DNA from: an uncultured Prevotellaceae bacterium
GTDB lineage: Bacteria > Bacteroidota > Bacteroidia > Bacteroidales > Bacteroidaceae
Length of the DNA: 64,000 bases
Direction: 5' to 3'
NCBI GenBank assembly: GCA_902776475.1
Contig: CACYQD010000005.1
Location: 101,073-165,072 of the forward strand
Both the position numbers and the translations under genes were made by a program. Shown piece by piece: positions 8,610 to 17,349 of the stretch. Within the stretch, counting starts at the first letter, position 1, and each line of letters opens with the position of its first letter. The notes beneath the pieces were generated by a model. It was not told where the DNA came from. It ran no database searches and saw only the letters and a program-made list of their open reading frames with translations.

Positions 8610-9794
8610 CTATTTGACAATTTCTTTCGCGGCAAACTCACCCATGGTCTTGTAGCCATTGGCATTGGGGTGGAGCCAGTCTTCCTGAAGGCTCTGCCGC
8701 AACTGGTTGGGAGCGTCGGGGTCGCGCATCAACGCATCGAAGTCAATCACGCCGTCCACCTCGCTGCTGGTGCGCATCCACTGGTTGACCGTCTGGCGGC
8801 AAGCTTCCTTGAACAGGTTGCCACCATCGTAGAAACTCTTGCCAAACGGGGTGATGGTAGCCACATAGACCTTGATGCCCCGCTCATGGGCTTTCTGGAT
8901 GAACTGTTTGTAAGCCTCGACCAAGTCGTGGGCCACGCGTTCGCTGCGGCCGTTGGCACCACCGATGTCATTGACGCCCTCGAAGAGGATGAGTTTGGTG
9001 ACGCCCTTCTGTCCCAGAATGTCACGGTCAAAACGTTTCACGGCGGGTTCGCTCAGTCCACCGGCCAACACGCAGTTGCCACCGATGCCCAAGTTGAGCA
9101 CGCCACAGGTGAAGCCAGCCTTGCCAAGCGCCTCTGACATGACATCGGGCCAGCGGTTCTGCAGATTGGTGGTCGATCCACGTCCGTCGGTGATGGAGTT
9201 GCCCAGGATAGCAATGCACTCCTGTCCGCTGGCAGGCACATCGATGGCTGCGATGCTGTACCAGTGATCGACCCGTTCGGAGACGGCAAACGAGGTCTTG
9301 GGCTTCGCCACGCCATCGATGATATAGGAAGTGGTGCGCGAACCGCGGTGCGAAGTGGCATTTTCGGGAGTTGACCCGTAAGAGATGGTCACAGAGAGCC
9401 TCTGCAGGGGTTTGAGCGAATATTTGCACACATCACTCACCACGCACTCTCCGGCGGGGATGGTGACGTTGCGGCGACCGCCAAAGGTGAGGTATTGTGC
9501 CGACTTCTTCACGATGTCGCAGGAGTCAAGGGCATCGGCGATGAACACCGACTTGATTTCCACGGGCTGTTTACTGAACTCATTCGACAGGCGGAGTGTC
9601 AGGCACTCGCCACCGATGGAAACCTTCACAATCTCACGCAACGAACGGTTGGTGAGCGGCCGTGCCGGCATGTCGCTGGGGCCTGTAAATTCTGCGGAGG
9701 CAGCCCATGTGCCTACCCACGACTTATCGGTCTGTGCCGACAAATGGACAGCACAAAACAACGCACAGAATACGAAAAGTGTTCTGATATTCAT
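8610..9794 (-). CDS. Secreted SGNH/GDSL esterase (probable acetylxylan esterase)
   Basis: Taking the ATG at 9794 gives 394 residues with a signal peptide (MNIRTLFVFCALFCAVHLSAQ); the longer frame to 9848 adds no signal-like sequence. The N-terminal 170 residues look like a beta-sandwich. The C-terminal part carries the SGNH blocks: GNSITDGRG (block I, nucleophile Ser, with Asn in place of the usual Asp of GDS), GIGGN (block II), EGVNDIGG (block III) and DWLHPNANGY with the Asp-His pair (block V). It is the first gene of the xylan operon. Removal of acetyl groups from xylan before GH10 attack is the likely role, but deacylation of another glycan cannot be excluded. Confidence 0.85.
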   Translation of the reverse strand: MNIRTLFVFCALFCAVHLSAQTDKSWVGTWAASAEFTGPSDMPARPLTNRSLREIVKVSIGGECLTLRLSNEFSKQPVEIKSVFIADALDSCDIVKKSAQYLTFGGRRNVTIPAGECVVSDVCKYSLKPLQRLSVTISYGSTPENATSHRGSRTTSYIIDGVAKPKTSFAVSERVDHWYSIAAIDVPASGQECIAILGNSITDGRGSTTNLQNRWPDVMSEALGKAGFTCGVLNLGIGGNCVLAGGLSEPAVKRFDRDILGQKGVTKLILFEGVNDIGGANGRSERVAHDLVEAYKQFIQKAHERGIKVYVATITPFGKSFYDGGNLFKEACRQTVNQWMRTSSEVDGVIDFDALMRDPDAPNQLRQSLQEDWLHPNANGYKTMGEFAAKEIVK

Positions 9795-9935
9795 AGTTTG
9801 ATGATTTTGACATCGCAAAAATAATAAAAAAATACCAACGAATCCCACTAATCTCGTTTCTATTATTTTTGTCTTTGTATCATTTATGTTTTTAAAGGTG
9901 CGAATATTTGATTTTCGTAGTATTTTCGGGGAGAA

Positions 9936-10170
9936 TTGACCCTCGTCCTAGGGAGAATTGACCCTCACCCATCCTCTCCCAAAGGGAGAGGGGTTAGTTT
10001 GTGGGGAGGTATTGCCCACTGGAAGGTGAATTGGCCCTCACCCATCCTCTCCCAAAGGGAGAGGGGCTGTTTCCTTTTTGAAATCAATCTCTCCCTCTGG
10101 GAAGCAATGCAAACTTATCCCTCTCCCTTTGGGAGAGGCCAGGTGAGGGGAAGAGGAGACGCCACGATGT
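9936..10170. repeat. Hairpin-rich intergenic repeats
   Basis: This gene-free stretch holds two direct copies of a module with the core CCTCTCCCAAAGGGAGAGG (about 9973-9991 and 10047-10065), each preceded by a GGGAGAATTGACC- or TTGGCC-like lead and CTCACCC. An inverted relative follows (CCCTCTCCCTTTGGGAGAGG then CCAGGTGAGGGG, about 10121-10152). Each core folds into a hairpin. Related cores occur at about 15530-15650 and 45700-45735. The run of open reading frame across it comes from the repeats and is not a gene. The rest of 9795-10177 shows only a weak candidate -7 element (CAAAAATA, 9816-9823, minus strand) before the xylan operon. Confidence 0.7.
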
Positions 10171-10177
10171 GACGTCT

Positions 10178-11140
10178 CTACTGTTTGGGGTTATTGGGGG
10201 ATGAGACGTGGGGGACGCAGTCGCGGATGGTGATGGGGATGGCCTCTGAATGGATGCTGTCGGGGGTGATGGTGACACTCACAGCACAGGCCTGGTTATG
10301 GGTCGGACGGCGGGCGTCGAAGATGAAATTGCCGATGCTGTAGTAGATGGTGCTGCCTTTGTAGCGCTCCACGGGTTGGAGGGTGTGGGAATGATGGCCG
10401 ATGATGATGTCGGCACCGGCCTCCACCAAACGGTGCGCCTCAGCCACTTGTTGGAGGATGGGGCGCATGGTGTTCTCGCCACCCCAGTGGAGGACGGGGA
10501 TGATGCAGCACCTGGGGTCGGAGTTTCTCAACTCCCTCACCCTGTTGAGCAGCACCGAGAACGACTCCTGACTCACACAAGGACGGTTGGGCAGGTAGGC
10601 ATAGTTTTCCAGGGCCAAACGCAGCGACGGCACCACCCACACCCGCCGCGGCACACTGTCGAGCAAGACGGGACGGGCGGCTTCCTGCATGTCTTTCCCT
10701 GCCCCTACGGGAACCATCCCTGCCGCCAGGATGCGGTCGCGGGTATCCATCAGTCCCTCCCGTCCTTGGTCGATGCTGTGGTTATTGGCCAGATTGAGGT
10801 GGGTGATGCCATGCCGCCGCAGGGCAGGCAGGTGTATGGGGTCGCCCCGGAAGATGAACCATTTCTGCATCGGAGCCTTGATGTCAGTGACCGGGCACTC
10901 CAGATTGGGCACCACAAGGTCGTGCGCCGCCAGCAATGAGTCGATGGAAGGTGAAAAAAGCGCATCGATGCCCGTGGTGTCGATTTTCGCGCGCACCCCG
11001 CGGTCAAGCAGCAGGTCACCCGTGAAGAGCACACGCAGTGTGTCACCAGAAAAGAGCACCCGCAAAGAATCAGCATCGCCCGCCAAAGCCGTCAGACTCT
11101 GGAGGGCGATGATGGTGATGAGCGTCAACCGTCGAGGCAT
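10178..11140 (-). CDS. CapA-family (PGA_cap) metallophosphoesterase-like protein
   Basis: The ATG at 11140 gives 320 residues with an N-terminal signal peptide (PRRLTLITIIALQSLTALAGD); the extension to 11278 overlaps the upstream gene and is unlikely. Motifs of the CapA family are present: FTGDLLLDRGV, NLECPVTD, LANNHSIDQGREGL, VLHWGGE, IIGHHSHTLQPVE and YYSIGNFIFD. The family is related to calcineurin-like phosphoesterases and is named after a poly-gamma-glutamate capsule protein, but most Bacteroidales members have no known substrate. It follows the DUF3160 gene by 11 bp and is the last of its operon. Confidence 0.85.
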   Translation of the reverse strand: MPRRLTLITIIALQSLTALAGDADSLRVLFSGDTLRVLFTGDLLLDRGVRAKIDTTGIDALFSPSIDSLLAAHDLVVPNLECPVTDIKAPMQKWFIFRGDPIHLPALRRHGITHLNLANNHSIDQGREGLMDTRDRILAAGMVPVGAGKDMQEAARPVLLDSVPRRVWVVPSLRLALENYAYLPNRPCVSQESFSVLLNRVRELRNSDPRCCIIPVLHWGGENTMRPILQQVAEAHRLVEAGADIIIGHHSHTLQPVERYKGSTIYYSIGNFIFDARRPTHNQACAVSVTITPDSIHSEAIPITIRDCVPHVSSPNNPKQ

Positions 11141-11151
11141 GGGCAGGCGGG

Positions 11152-13530
11152 TCAGCAACCCGTTCCGTAGAAGACGGTCTCGTTGTCGACCGGTTTCTCT
11201 CCCTTGAAAGGAATCATGATTTCCTTCATCCAAGACGGTTTGCCGGTGTCGGGTTTCTGTTTCAGCATTTCCTGCCACTCCTCGTCGGTGAGGCGAGGCT
11301 GGTCGAAGGCTTGCTTGAATTCACGGTAGGAGAACACGCCTCCGCGCATGAGATAGAGGTAGCCCTCAACCTCGACGACAACATAGATCTCATGAGCCGG
11401 ACCGACGCCTTCGAAGAGGATCGACCAATTGGGGTTGTTAAATCCGTTGGCCGTATAGACATCAGCCACCACGGCGATGGACTTGTCGGCACCCTGCACG
11501 TCATACCAGCCAGCCAAGTACTGGTCGGGCTCCTTGATCATCTCGAGGGAGAGGTTCTCAAACGTAGCCCCCATATAACGGATATGGTCGTATTCCTCGT
11601 CGGTGAGCCGTTTGCCTTCAAGTTCCTTCTTGCTGGCATCGAGCAGGAACTGTGCCTCATCGTGGATGTCATTGGTGAGGCTGTTGACCTCGTCGGTGAG
11701 CAGTCCGAATTGCTTCAGCACACCGCGGGTGTCCTCGAGCAGGGAGAGCGCCTTGGTCCAGAACGCCACATTGGGTTCCACATAACCCTTGACAATCGGG
11801 GCAGGCAGACTGCCGTCGCCACACTCCGCAGCCATCGGCTGTTTGGCATAGAGGATGGCATCGTGCTTCAGTTCGGCCCATGAGGCCAGCGTGGCGTTGA
11901 GGTTTTTCTTCGCCCACTGCGGGGTCTTCATGAAGCCCTGCACGCGGTTGTCGGAATTGGTGTTGAGGGCGTTGAGCGTATTGAGCCACTTGTTGGCGAC
12001 GCAGGCTTTCCACTCGATGGTCGTCATCAACTTCTTCATCCTATTGAGGTTGGGCGTATACTGGTCCCATTTCTGCGCCTGTTTCAGTTCATCGATGAGG
12101 ATGCGCTCAGCCGCCGAACTTCCCATGGCCGCCATCACGTCGAGACCCATCGGCACGTCACGCTTGGTGGACTCACTGTCATAGTCACACATCTCCTGCA
12201 GCACCTCAGCATCCGGCTGATAGCGCTGCGGCATGAAATTCACCTTGTTGTGCGAGCTCAACTCGAATTTCGGACGGATGCGGATTTGCTTGCTGGCCTG
12301 TTGATTGACAGCATCGATGAAAGTCTTCAAGGCCTTTTGGTCCTTCGTCAGACGTTCGGCGGTGACGTTCTGTCGCTGCATGATGTCACCCACCTGGATG
12401 ATGGTGATGTTGTCGGCCGTTCCCATGAGGTAGGTGATGGGGTCGAACACGCTGTCGTAAGCCTTTTTGGCAGCAGCATCACTGCGGAGCACTTCTGCGA
12501 TGAGGGCCGCACGGTGCATCTGATGAGGTTTGTCAGTGCCAAAGGGCACACTCTGCAACCACATCATACCGCGGAAATAGCGCTGGCACTTCTCGCTGCG
12601 TGTATAATGGCCACGTGGACGGAACAGCCCATAGGGGAAGGTCACATCGGTATATCCCAGGAAATCCGACATGCCATCCTTTGCATCGTGCGAGGCCTGG
12701 TATTCGTCGACAGCCATGGCAGCGTAGGTGGCCGGAACGGAAAGTTTCTTCTCGGTCAGGAGCTGGTAACCCACGGCGAAGAAGGTCGTGTTCCACTCGG
12801 CGGCGTCTTTCATGGCCTTGTCTTTTGCAGTCTTGGCCTTGTTTTCCATCGCATCGTGCATTTTCAAGCAGAGGGAGGCCATCACGTCGGCCAGTTTGCT
12901 CTCCTCCACCTTGCGCAGCACGGTGTCAAAATAAAGGTGGAAGAGTTGCAGGTAGAGGTCGGTGGTGATGAAGCTCGGGAACATGTGGTAGTCGTTGTTC
13001 TCATAGACCTGGAAAATCTGCTCATGATCCGCCTCGGCGATGCCGAAGCCATACTTGGCGAGGTGGTTTCTCATGGCCTCGGGGAATGGATTCAACTGGT
13101 AGGTGTTGATGACATTATCGAGGTTGGGCATACCAGAAGGTTTGAAGTTCTGTTTGCGCAACTGGTCCTCACGGGCTTTCAGCTTGTTGATGAAAGCCGT
13201 CTCCTGCGGGGTGTATTTCACGGGACCCATCTTCTCGGCGTTGCCCTCACGTTCCCATGCCAGAGAGTCATACCACGAGGTGGTATTGAAGACATAACGC
13301 AAGTCGCTGTTGGTGAAGAGATAGCCCTGTCGGGCAGCAAAGGCGTTGCGCAGGACCCTCAGTTCGGTGACAGAGAGTTGGGAAATGTCCATATTGGTGT
13401 CAATGCGCTTCAGCAAGGTCTCCACATTGATTTTCCCCTTTCCGGGAAGGGTAATCGGACGGTTGTCATCCTGTGCCCCGGCCGTCATGACAGCCACGAG
13501 CAGAAGCAACAAGGAAAAGAGTTTCTTCAT
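11152..13530 (-). CDS. DUF3160 protein with YARHG domain
   Basis: This 792-residue secreted protein has a signal peptide (MKKLFSLLLLLVAVMTAGAQ), a YARHG domain at about 55-100 (LRNAFAARQGYLFTN, then FNTTSWYD) and a long DUF3160 region to the C-terminus. YARHG domains occur in extracellular bacterial proteins and are of unknown function; DUF3160 also has no assigned activity. It sits between the VCBS-like gene (18 bp away) and the CapA-like gene (11 bp away). A role in envelope or peptidoglycan-linked processes is only a guess from secretion and neighbours. Confidence 0.8.
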   Translation of the reverse strand: MKKLFSLLLLLVAVMTAGAQDDNRPITLPGKGKINVETLLKRIDTNMDISQLSVTELRVLRNAFAARQGYLFTNSDLRYVFNTTSWYDSLAWEREGNAEKMGPVKYTPQETAFINKLKAREDQLRKQNFKPSGMPNLDNVINTYQLNPFPEAMRNHLAKYGFGIAEADHEQIFQVYENNDYHMFPSFITTDLYLQLFHLYFDTVLRKVEESKLADVMASLCLKMHDAMENKAKTAKDKAMKDAAEWNTTFFAVGYQLLTEKKLSVPATYAAMAVDEYQASHDAKDGMSDFLGYTDVTFPYGLFRPRGHYTRSEKCQRYFRGMMWLQSVPFGTDKPHQMHRAALIAEVLRSDAAAKKAYDSVFDPITYLMGTADNITIIQVGDIMQRQNVTAERLTKDQKALKTFIDAVNQQASKQIRIRPKFELSSHNKVNFMPQRYQPDAEVLQEMCDYDSESTKRDVPMGLDVMAAMGSSAAERILIDELKQAQKWDQYTPNLNRMKKLMTTIEWKACVANKWLNTLNALNTNSDNRVQGFMKTPQWAKKNLNATLASWAELKHDAILYAKQPMAAECGDGSLPAPIVKGYVEPNVAFWTKALSLLEDTRGVLKQFGLLTDEVNSLTNDIHDEAQFLLDASKKELEGKRLTDEEYDHIRYMGATFENLSLEMIKEPDQYLAGWYDVQGADKSIAVVADVYTANGFNNPNWSILFEGVGPAHEIYVVVEVEGYLYLMRGGVFSYREFKQAFDQPRLTDEEWQEMLKQKPDTGKPSWMKEIMIPFKGEKPVDNETVFYGTGC

Positions 13531-13548
13531 AATGATTAAATTTTGGTG

Positions 13549-14076
13549 TTATCTATCACTGTTGAAAGCGGCCAGGGCCTCCTCACGCGACACGCCGGAA
13601 GCGAGGAAACGGAGGGCTCCCAGCCCGAATTTGCGCCATTCATGTTCAAGCACGGCATAACGCCCGTCGGTCGTCGATTGCAAGGTCACGACATGACCGT
13701 TGCGGAAACGGAAATCCTCCAGTATTCCACCGAGGCGGGATCCCATCCACAGGGCGCGGATCCGTCCATGGTGGTTTTTGAAGATGAAGAGACGCCGTGC
13801 CATGACGGGGTCAAAACGGGTGGTTTTCACCACACCGACGAGGACATCTTCGCTGCCGTCGCCATCGACGTCGCCGACGGCCATCTGATAGACCGGGAAC
13901 GTCAGTCGCCAACGGTCGGTGCCTTTCTCCGTGGTGAGCAACAGGTAGGAGAGCGAGTCATTCACGGTCTCCAAGGAGTAGGTCTGTGCCCCTGCCAGCA
14001 ACTGGCAGGTCAGCAGGCAGGCCGTCGCCATGGTTCTGACCCGCCAGCACCCGCGCACAAGGCACCCTGCCGTCAT
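13549..14076 (-). CDS. Small secreted protein with VCBS/FG-GAP-like motif
   Basis: The product is up to 175 residues. An arginine-rich start leads into a hydrophobic signal segment (MATACLLTCQLLAGAQ). One calcium-binding-like VCBS/FG-GAP motif is seen (VGDVDGDGSEDVLVGV, about 68-83), followed by a beta-rich remainder with no catalytic signature. The start at 14076 lies 4 bp after the upstream stop; an alternative ATG at 14031 would give 160 residues with a shorter n-region. It is the second gene of the operon with the thioredoxin-fold lipoprotein, DUF3160 and CapA-like genes. Its function is unknown. Confidence 0.7.
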   Translation of the reverse strand: MTAGCLVRGCWRVRTMATACLLTCQLLAGAQTYSLETVNDSLSYLLLTTEKGTDRWRLTFPVYQMAVGDVDGDGSEDVLVGVVKTTRFDPVMARRLFIFKNHHGRIRALWMGSRLGGILEDFRFRNGHVVTLQSTTDGRYAVLEHEWRKFGLGALRFLASGVSREEALAAFNSDR

Positions 14077-14080
14077 CCTG

Positions 14081-15259
14081 TCAGAGTTGGCTGGCGATGT
14101 CGCTTTCGAGGTCCTTGATCTGTCTCGGACCTTTCACCACGATGTTGTCGCGGCTCACGATATAGTCGATGGGCAGCGACTGAGCCTGGTAGAGGTAAGC
14201 CTGCGTGCCCGATCCGGCGGCGTCACGCACAGAGATCCACGGCAGTGCGGCGGTCTGGGTCTTCCAGAAATGGTCGTCCTCGTCAAGCGACACCTGATAG
14301 ATCTCCAGTCCGCGGTCGTGGTATTTGTTGTAGAGTTCGCGCAGGGCCAGGATGCGTGCTGCACTGCCCTCTGCGCCGAAGATATGGAAATCGAGGAGCA
14401 CCACCTTGCCTTTGAGGTCAGTCAGTCGGCGTGTGACGCCCTTGTTGTCGGTCAGTACGATATCGATGATGTCAGCCTCCTTCACCTTGTCAGCATCGAT
14501 GGTGAGGCCTTCGCTCTCAGCCTGGACGATGCGTTTGGTCTTCATCGCCTCGATGGCTATGTTGTGGAGGTTCTCGCCACGCAGGGATTTGGGATAGAGG
14601 ATATCCCAACTGGTGGCCACGGCCGAGAAGGGTTTGGAGTCGTCGATGTCGCGGCGCGGGTCAAAGATCATCATATAGGAGTTGCCCACGATGATGCCCT
14701 GGAAGAGGGCGAAATACGACGAGGCCTTCATCGGTTCCTTGTAGATGAAGTCGTTCATCACCTGTTGCTTATAGGCGTTGACCATGCTCAGCACACTGTC
14801 ACCTACGGCCTTAGCGCTGAGGTCAGGGGCATAGACCACCTGACGTGCCCTGGCCTGCAACTGCTGTTGCATGATCGCGAGTTGTTTGATGGTGGCATTA
14901 CTCTCTCCGCCCTCGATGGTATAGTCGGAGGCCATGGTGGGATAGGCGGCCTTGACAGTGATCGTCTCGACGGAATCGACAGCGAAATTGATGATCTGCT
15001 GTCCGATGCGCAGGCGGTAGAACTCAGGAGCTTCGGTGGGAGCAGCCTGGGAGAAAGCGAAGGAGCCGTCAGCAGCGAGCGTGGCGGAATCCACTTTCTG
15101 CGGACCGTCCAAGGCCATGTTCTCGAGGTAGAGAACAGAGTCCTGGGCATCGGTGATGTTACCCTCAATCTTGAACTGATTGCCTTGGCATGCGGTGATG
15201 CCAGCGGCTGCCAACAGCACTGTGGCTGCAGAGAGAATGCTAAAAAATTGACGTTTCAT
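14081..15259 (-). CDS. DUF4369/AhpC-TSA-like lipoprotein without CXXC
   Basis: From the ATG at 15259 the product is 392 residues with a lipoprotein signal (ATVLLAAAGITACQGN, Cys24). The N-terminal half (about 27-130) is like DUF4369, and the C-terminal 140 residues have the thioredoxin-like fold of the AhpC/TSA group (LKGKVVLLDF..., LEIYQVSLDED, LPWISVRD, LPIDYIVSRDN). The position where relatives have WCGPC reads FHIFGAEGSAAR, so both redox cysteines are gone and disulfide chemistry is not possible. It is the first gene of its operon and has a consensus promoter 20-50 bp upstream. It may be a structural or binding derivative of a thiol-disulfide protein. Confidence 0.85.
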   Translation of the reverse strand: MKRQFFSILSAATVLLAAAGITACQGNQFKIEGNITDAQDSVLYLENMALDGPQKVDSATLAADGSFAFSQAAPTEAPEFYRLRIGQQIINFAVDSVETITVKAAYPTMASDYTIEGGESNATIKQLAIMQQQLQARARQVVYAPDLSAKAVGDSVLSMVNAYKQQVMNDFIYKEPMKASSYFALFQGIIVGNSYMMIFDPRRDIDDSKPFSAVATSWDILYPKSLRGENLHNIAIEAMKTKRIVQAESEGLTIDADKVKEADIIDIVLTDNKGVTRRLTDLKGKVVLLDFHIFGAEGSAARILALRELYNKYHDRGLEIYQVSLDEDDHFWKTQTAALPWISVRDAAGSGTQAYLYQAQSLPIDYIVSRDNIVVKGPRQIKDLESDIASQL

Positions 15260-15282
15260 TTTATTGTAATCTATTTTCAGCG

Positions 15283-15314
15283 CAAAAATAACGAAAAGAA
15301 AGGAGATTATCAAA
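15283..15314 (-). promoter_or_regulatory. Consensus promoter of the DUF4369-DUF3160-CapA operon
   Basis: On the minus strand TTTG (15314-15311), a 20-bp spacer and TATTTTTG (15290-15283) match the Bacteroidetes consensus. Transcription would start about 20 nt before the ATG at 15259. Confidence 0.75.
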
Positions 15315-15336
15315 AAAAATATAGAAAATTTCCCAA

Positions 15337-15745
15337 CCATGTTTCCCAACCAACCCAACATTATTTCCCAACCATCCCAATCGGGAAGTCCCAACCAACC
15401 CAACCATGTTTCCCAACCATCCCAACCCTTCCTTATCGTAAGGAAGGGCTTCGACCCTCCCTCCGTCCCCCACCCTCTCCAGGGTGGGGGCTCATGGACT
15501 TCGAAGAGATAACACAGCCTTAACTATCTTATCCCTCTCCCTCAGGAAGAGGTTAGTCACAGGGCGGGGACTCATGGACTTCGAAGAGATAACAAAGCCT
15601 TAGCTATCTTATCCCTCTCCCTCAGGGAGAGGTTAGGTGAGGGGCAGACTGGCCAGCAAGGACAAAAGCACTCAGACACAGGGTGGGGGCTCATGGACTT
15701 CGAAGAGATAACACTGAAGGTGGACTTCGAAGAGATAACAAGGGT
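15337..15745. repeat. Mosaic of dispersed hairpin repeats, copy 1
   Basis: This gene-free stretch is built from three modules: CCCAACCATCCCAACC-type runs ending in the hairpin CCTTCCTTATCGTAAGGAAGG (about 15427-15447); CCCCCACCCTCTCCAGGGTGGGGG (about 15467-15490) followed by CTCATGGACTTCGAAGAGAT; and CCTCTCCCTCAGGGAGAGG with its trailing sequence. The ACTTCGAAGAGATAACA core occurs four times (about 15491, 15571, 15690 and 15721). The same modules in the same order lie at 45505-45995. Confidence 0.8.
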
Positions 15746-15751
15746 ACCTCA

Positions 15752-15788
15752 AAAAAAGCAGGCAGAGGTGTGCTCTGCCTGCTTTTTT
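15752..15788 (-). terminator. Strong terminator, usable on both strands
   Basis: A perfect 16-bp stem (left arm AAAAAAGCAGGCAGAG) with a 5-nt loop is flanked by A6 and T6. It lies 20 bp beyond the stop of the BACON lipoprotein gene and ends that operon; the symmetric A/T flanks would also work on the other strand. Confidence 0.85.
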
Positions 15789-15807
15789 GAATTGTCGTCA
15801 TTTGGGG

Positions 15808-17322
15808 TTATTCTGCTTTCTCGTGTGAGAAGTAGATACCGTTGCTGAGCTGCGGAGTGCCCTTGTAGTCGGCACGCACACCGATGACACTCAGTTTGTC
15901 GCCAACGGCGAGGCCGAGAGCCCCAATGAGACCCTTGCGGGCGTCACCTGTGGCACCCCAACCGGGATAGCAGCCATAGACATAGACATCCTCCTTGCCA
16001 TCAGTCAGGTAGAGGTTACCATACTGGTCGTTGGCAATCTCCTTGATGGTACCGCTGATGCGATAATACACATCAGCTTTGGCCTCCTTGGCGAGGAACT
16101 CTGACAGACTGACCTCAGTCACGGCAAACTTCAGATCCTCGAAGTTGCCCTCGACCATCTGCGGGCTGTCCTTGTAAGCGCCACGCTTGCCGACAACGGT
16201 CACCACGTCGCCCACCTTAGCGCCAGACTCGATGAAGCCCTCGGCACGATAGACGAGCATCTTGCCCGAATAGTCGGAGATATAGAAGCTCTTGCCCTGC
16301 TTGTCGCTGGCATAGAGTTCGGTGATCACACCCGTGATGCGGAACTGTGTGTCGCCCACCTCAGCAGCGAGGAAGTCAGCCACAGGCACCTCGAGGATGG
16401 CACCCAACTGATTGATGGTGGCCTGTGAGGTGTAGGTCTTCTTGCCATCGGTGGTCTTGAAGGTCACCGTGGTGCTGCGGTCGCCACCGGCGTTGGGAGC
16501 AGCGCGGAAGGTCACAGTAGGATTCCCACCCACTGTAGAAGAGACAACGCCGAGCCAGTTCTGTGCCTCTGTGGGAATCTCCACGGCCACGCCTGTACCC
16601 TTGCAGGTCATGTGAGCAACGATCTCACCACCCTCAAGAGGAAGCACGTCGGACTTGACACCGCCGACTGTGAGTGAGTCGCACTTGATGAGAGACTTCT
16701 CGATCTTGACGACCGTCACATTCACCAGTTCCACAGTACCGTTGTAAGTGGTCTTCGGACCCTCAACAGTGACCTGGTCGCCCACCTCGAGACCGAGGCT
16801 GAGGAAGTTCTTCTCAGCGCCCTTGGCATCGAGCGTGCCATAGATATACACCTCGCCGGTGCCATCGTTCAGATACCAGTTGCCGTACTGGGTGTTCACA
16901 ATCTTGGTGACCACACCCGACACGCGGTAAGACTTGGAATCAGGACCAGCCAGCACCTCAGCACAAGTAGCGTTGGAGACGGTGGCGATGCCCTGGATGA
17001 TATTGATGCGCTGGGTCTTGCCCTCGCAAGTGATGAGCACCTCAGCCGTGCGGCCTTCACCCTCTGCAGCAGAGAAAGTGATGGTGCCATTGCCAGAACC
17101 AGAAGTTGGGGTCACGGTCAGCCACTCAGGAATATCAGTGACAGTCCAACTGCCATTGGCCACGATATCGATGGAAGTGGAGCCACCATTGGTATTGAGG
17201 CTCACATACGACTGAGAGACACGGATCTCGTCGAGATACGTCGGGTCATTGTCGTCAGAGCAACCTGTAAACATAGCAGCGATGACTGCCACGAAGAACG
17301 GAAAGAAATATTTAAGTTTCAT
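15808..17322 (-). CDS. BACON / OB-fold lipoprotein
   Basis: This 504-residue lipoprotein has a signal with lipobox (AAMFTGCSDD, Cys21). Domains: a BACON module (about 32-112, SYVSLNTNGGSTSIDI, WLTVTPTSGSGNGTITFSA), an OB-fold-like module (about 117-210, KSYRVSGVVTKI, YGNWYLNDGTGEVYIYG), a second BACON-like module (about 215-315) and two more OB-fold-like modules (about 320-405 and 407-500). BACON domains in Bacteroidetes surface proteins are thought to bind mucin or other glycans or serve as spacers. The gene starts 27 bp after the TonB-dependent receptor and is co-transcribed, so it is probably a surface lipoprotein partner of that receptor. The ligand is unknown. Confidence 0.8.
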   Translation of the reverse strand: MKLKYFFPFFVAVIAAMFTGCSDDNDPTYLDEIRVSQSYVSLNTNGGSTSIDIVANGSWTVTDIPEWLTVTPTSGSGNGTITFSAAEGEGRTAEVLITCEGKTQRINIIQGIATVSNATCAEVLAGPDSKSYRVSGVVTKIVNTQYGNWYLNDGTGEVYIYGTLDAKGAEKNFLSLGLEVGDQVTVEGPKTTYNGTVELVNVTVVKIEKSLIKCDSLTVGGVKSDVLPLEGGEIVAHMTCKGTGVAVEIPTEAQNWLGVVSSTVGGNPTVTFRAAPNAGGDRSTTVTFKTTDGKKTYTSQATINQLGAILEVPVADFLAAEVGDTQFRITGVITELYASDKQGKSFYISDYSGKMLVYRAEGFIESGAKVGDVVTVVGKRGAYKDSPQMVEGNFEDLKFAVTEVSLSEFLAKEAKADVYYRISGTIKEIANDQYGNLYLTDGKEDVYVYGCYPGWGATGDARKGLIGALGLAVGDKLSVIGVRADYKGTPQLSNGIYFSHEKAE

Positions 17323-17349
17323 AATTGCTTGATTCTTTGTTCTTGACTC

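Noticed and set aside
9812-9850. Strong promoter of the xylan operon
   Set aside because: CAAAAATA (minus-strand -7) is present, but no TTTG lies 19-21 bp upstream, so I did not list it as a supported promoter.
12250-13539. 429-codon open frame opposite the DUF3160 gene
   Set aside because: The minus-strand frame has signal peptide and domains; this one has only His/Val/Gly-rich shadow sequence.
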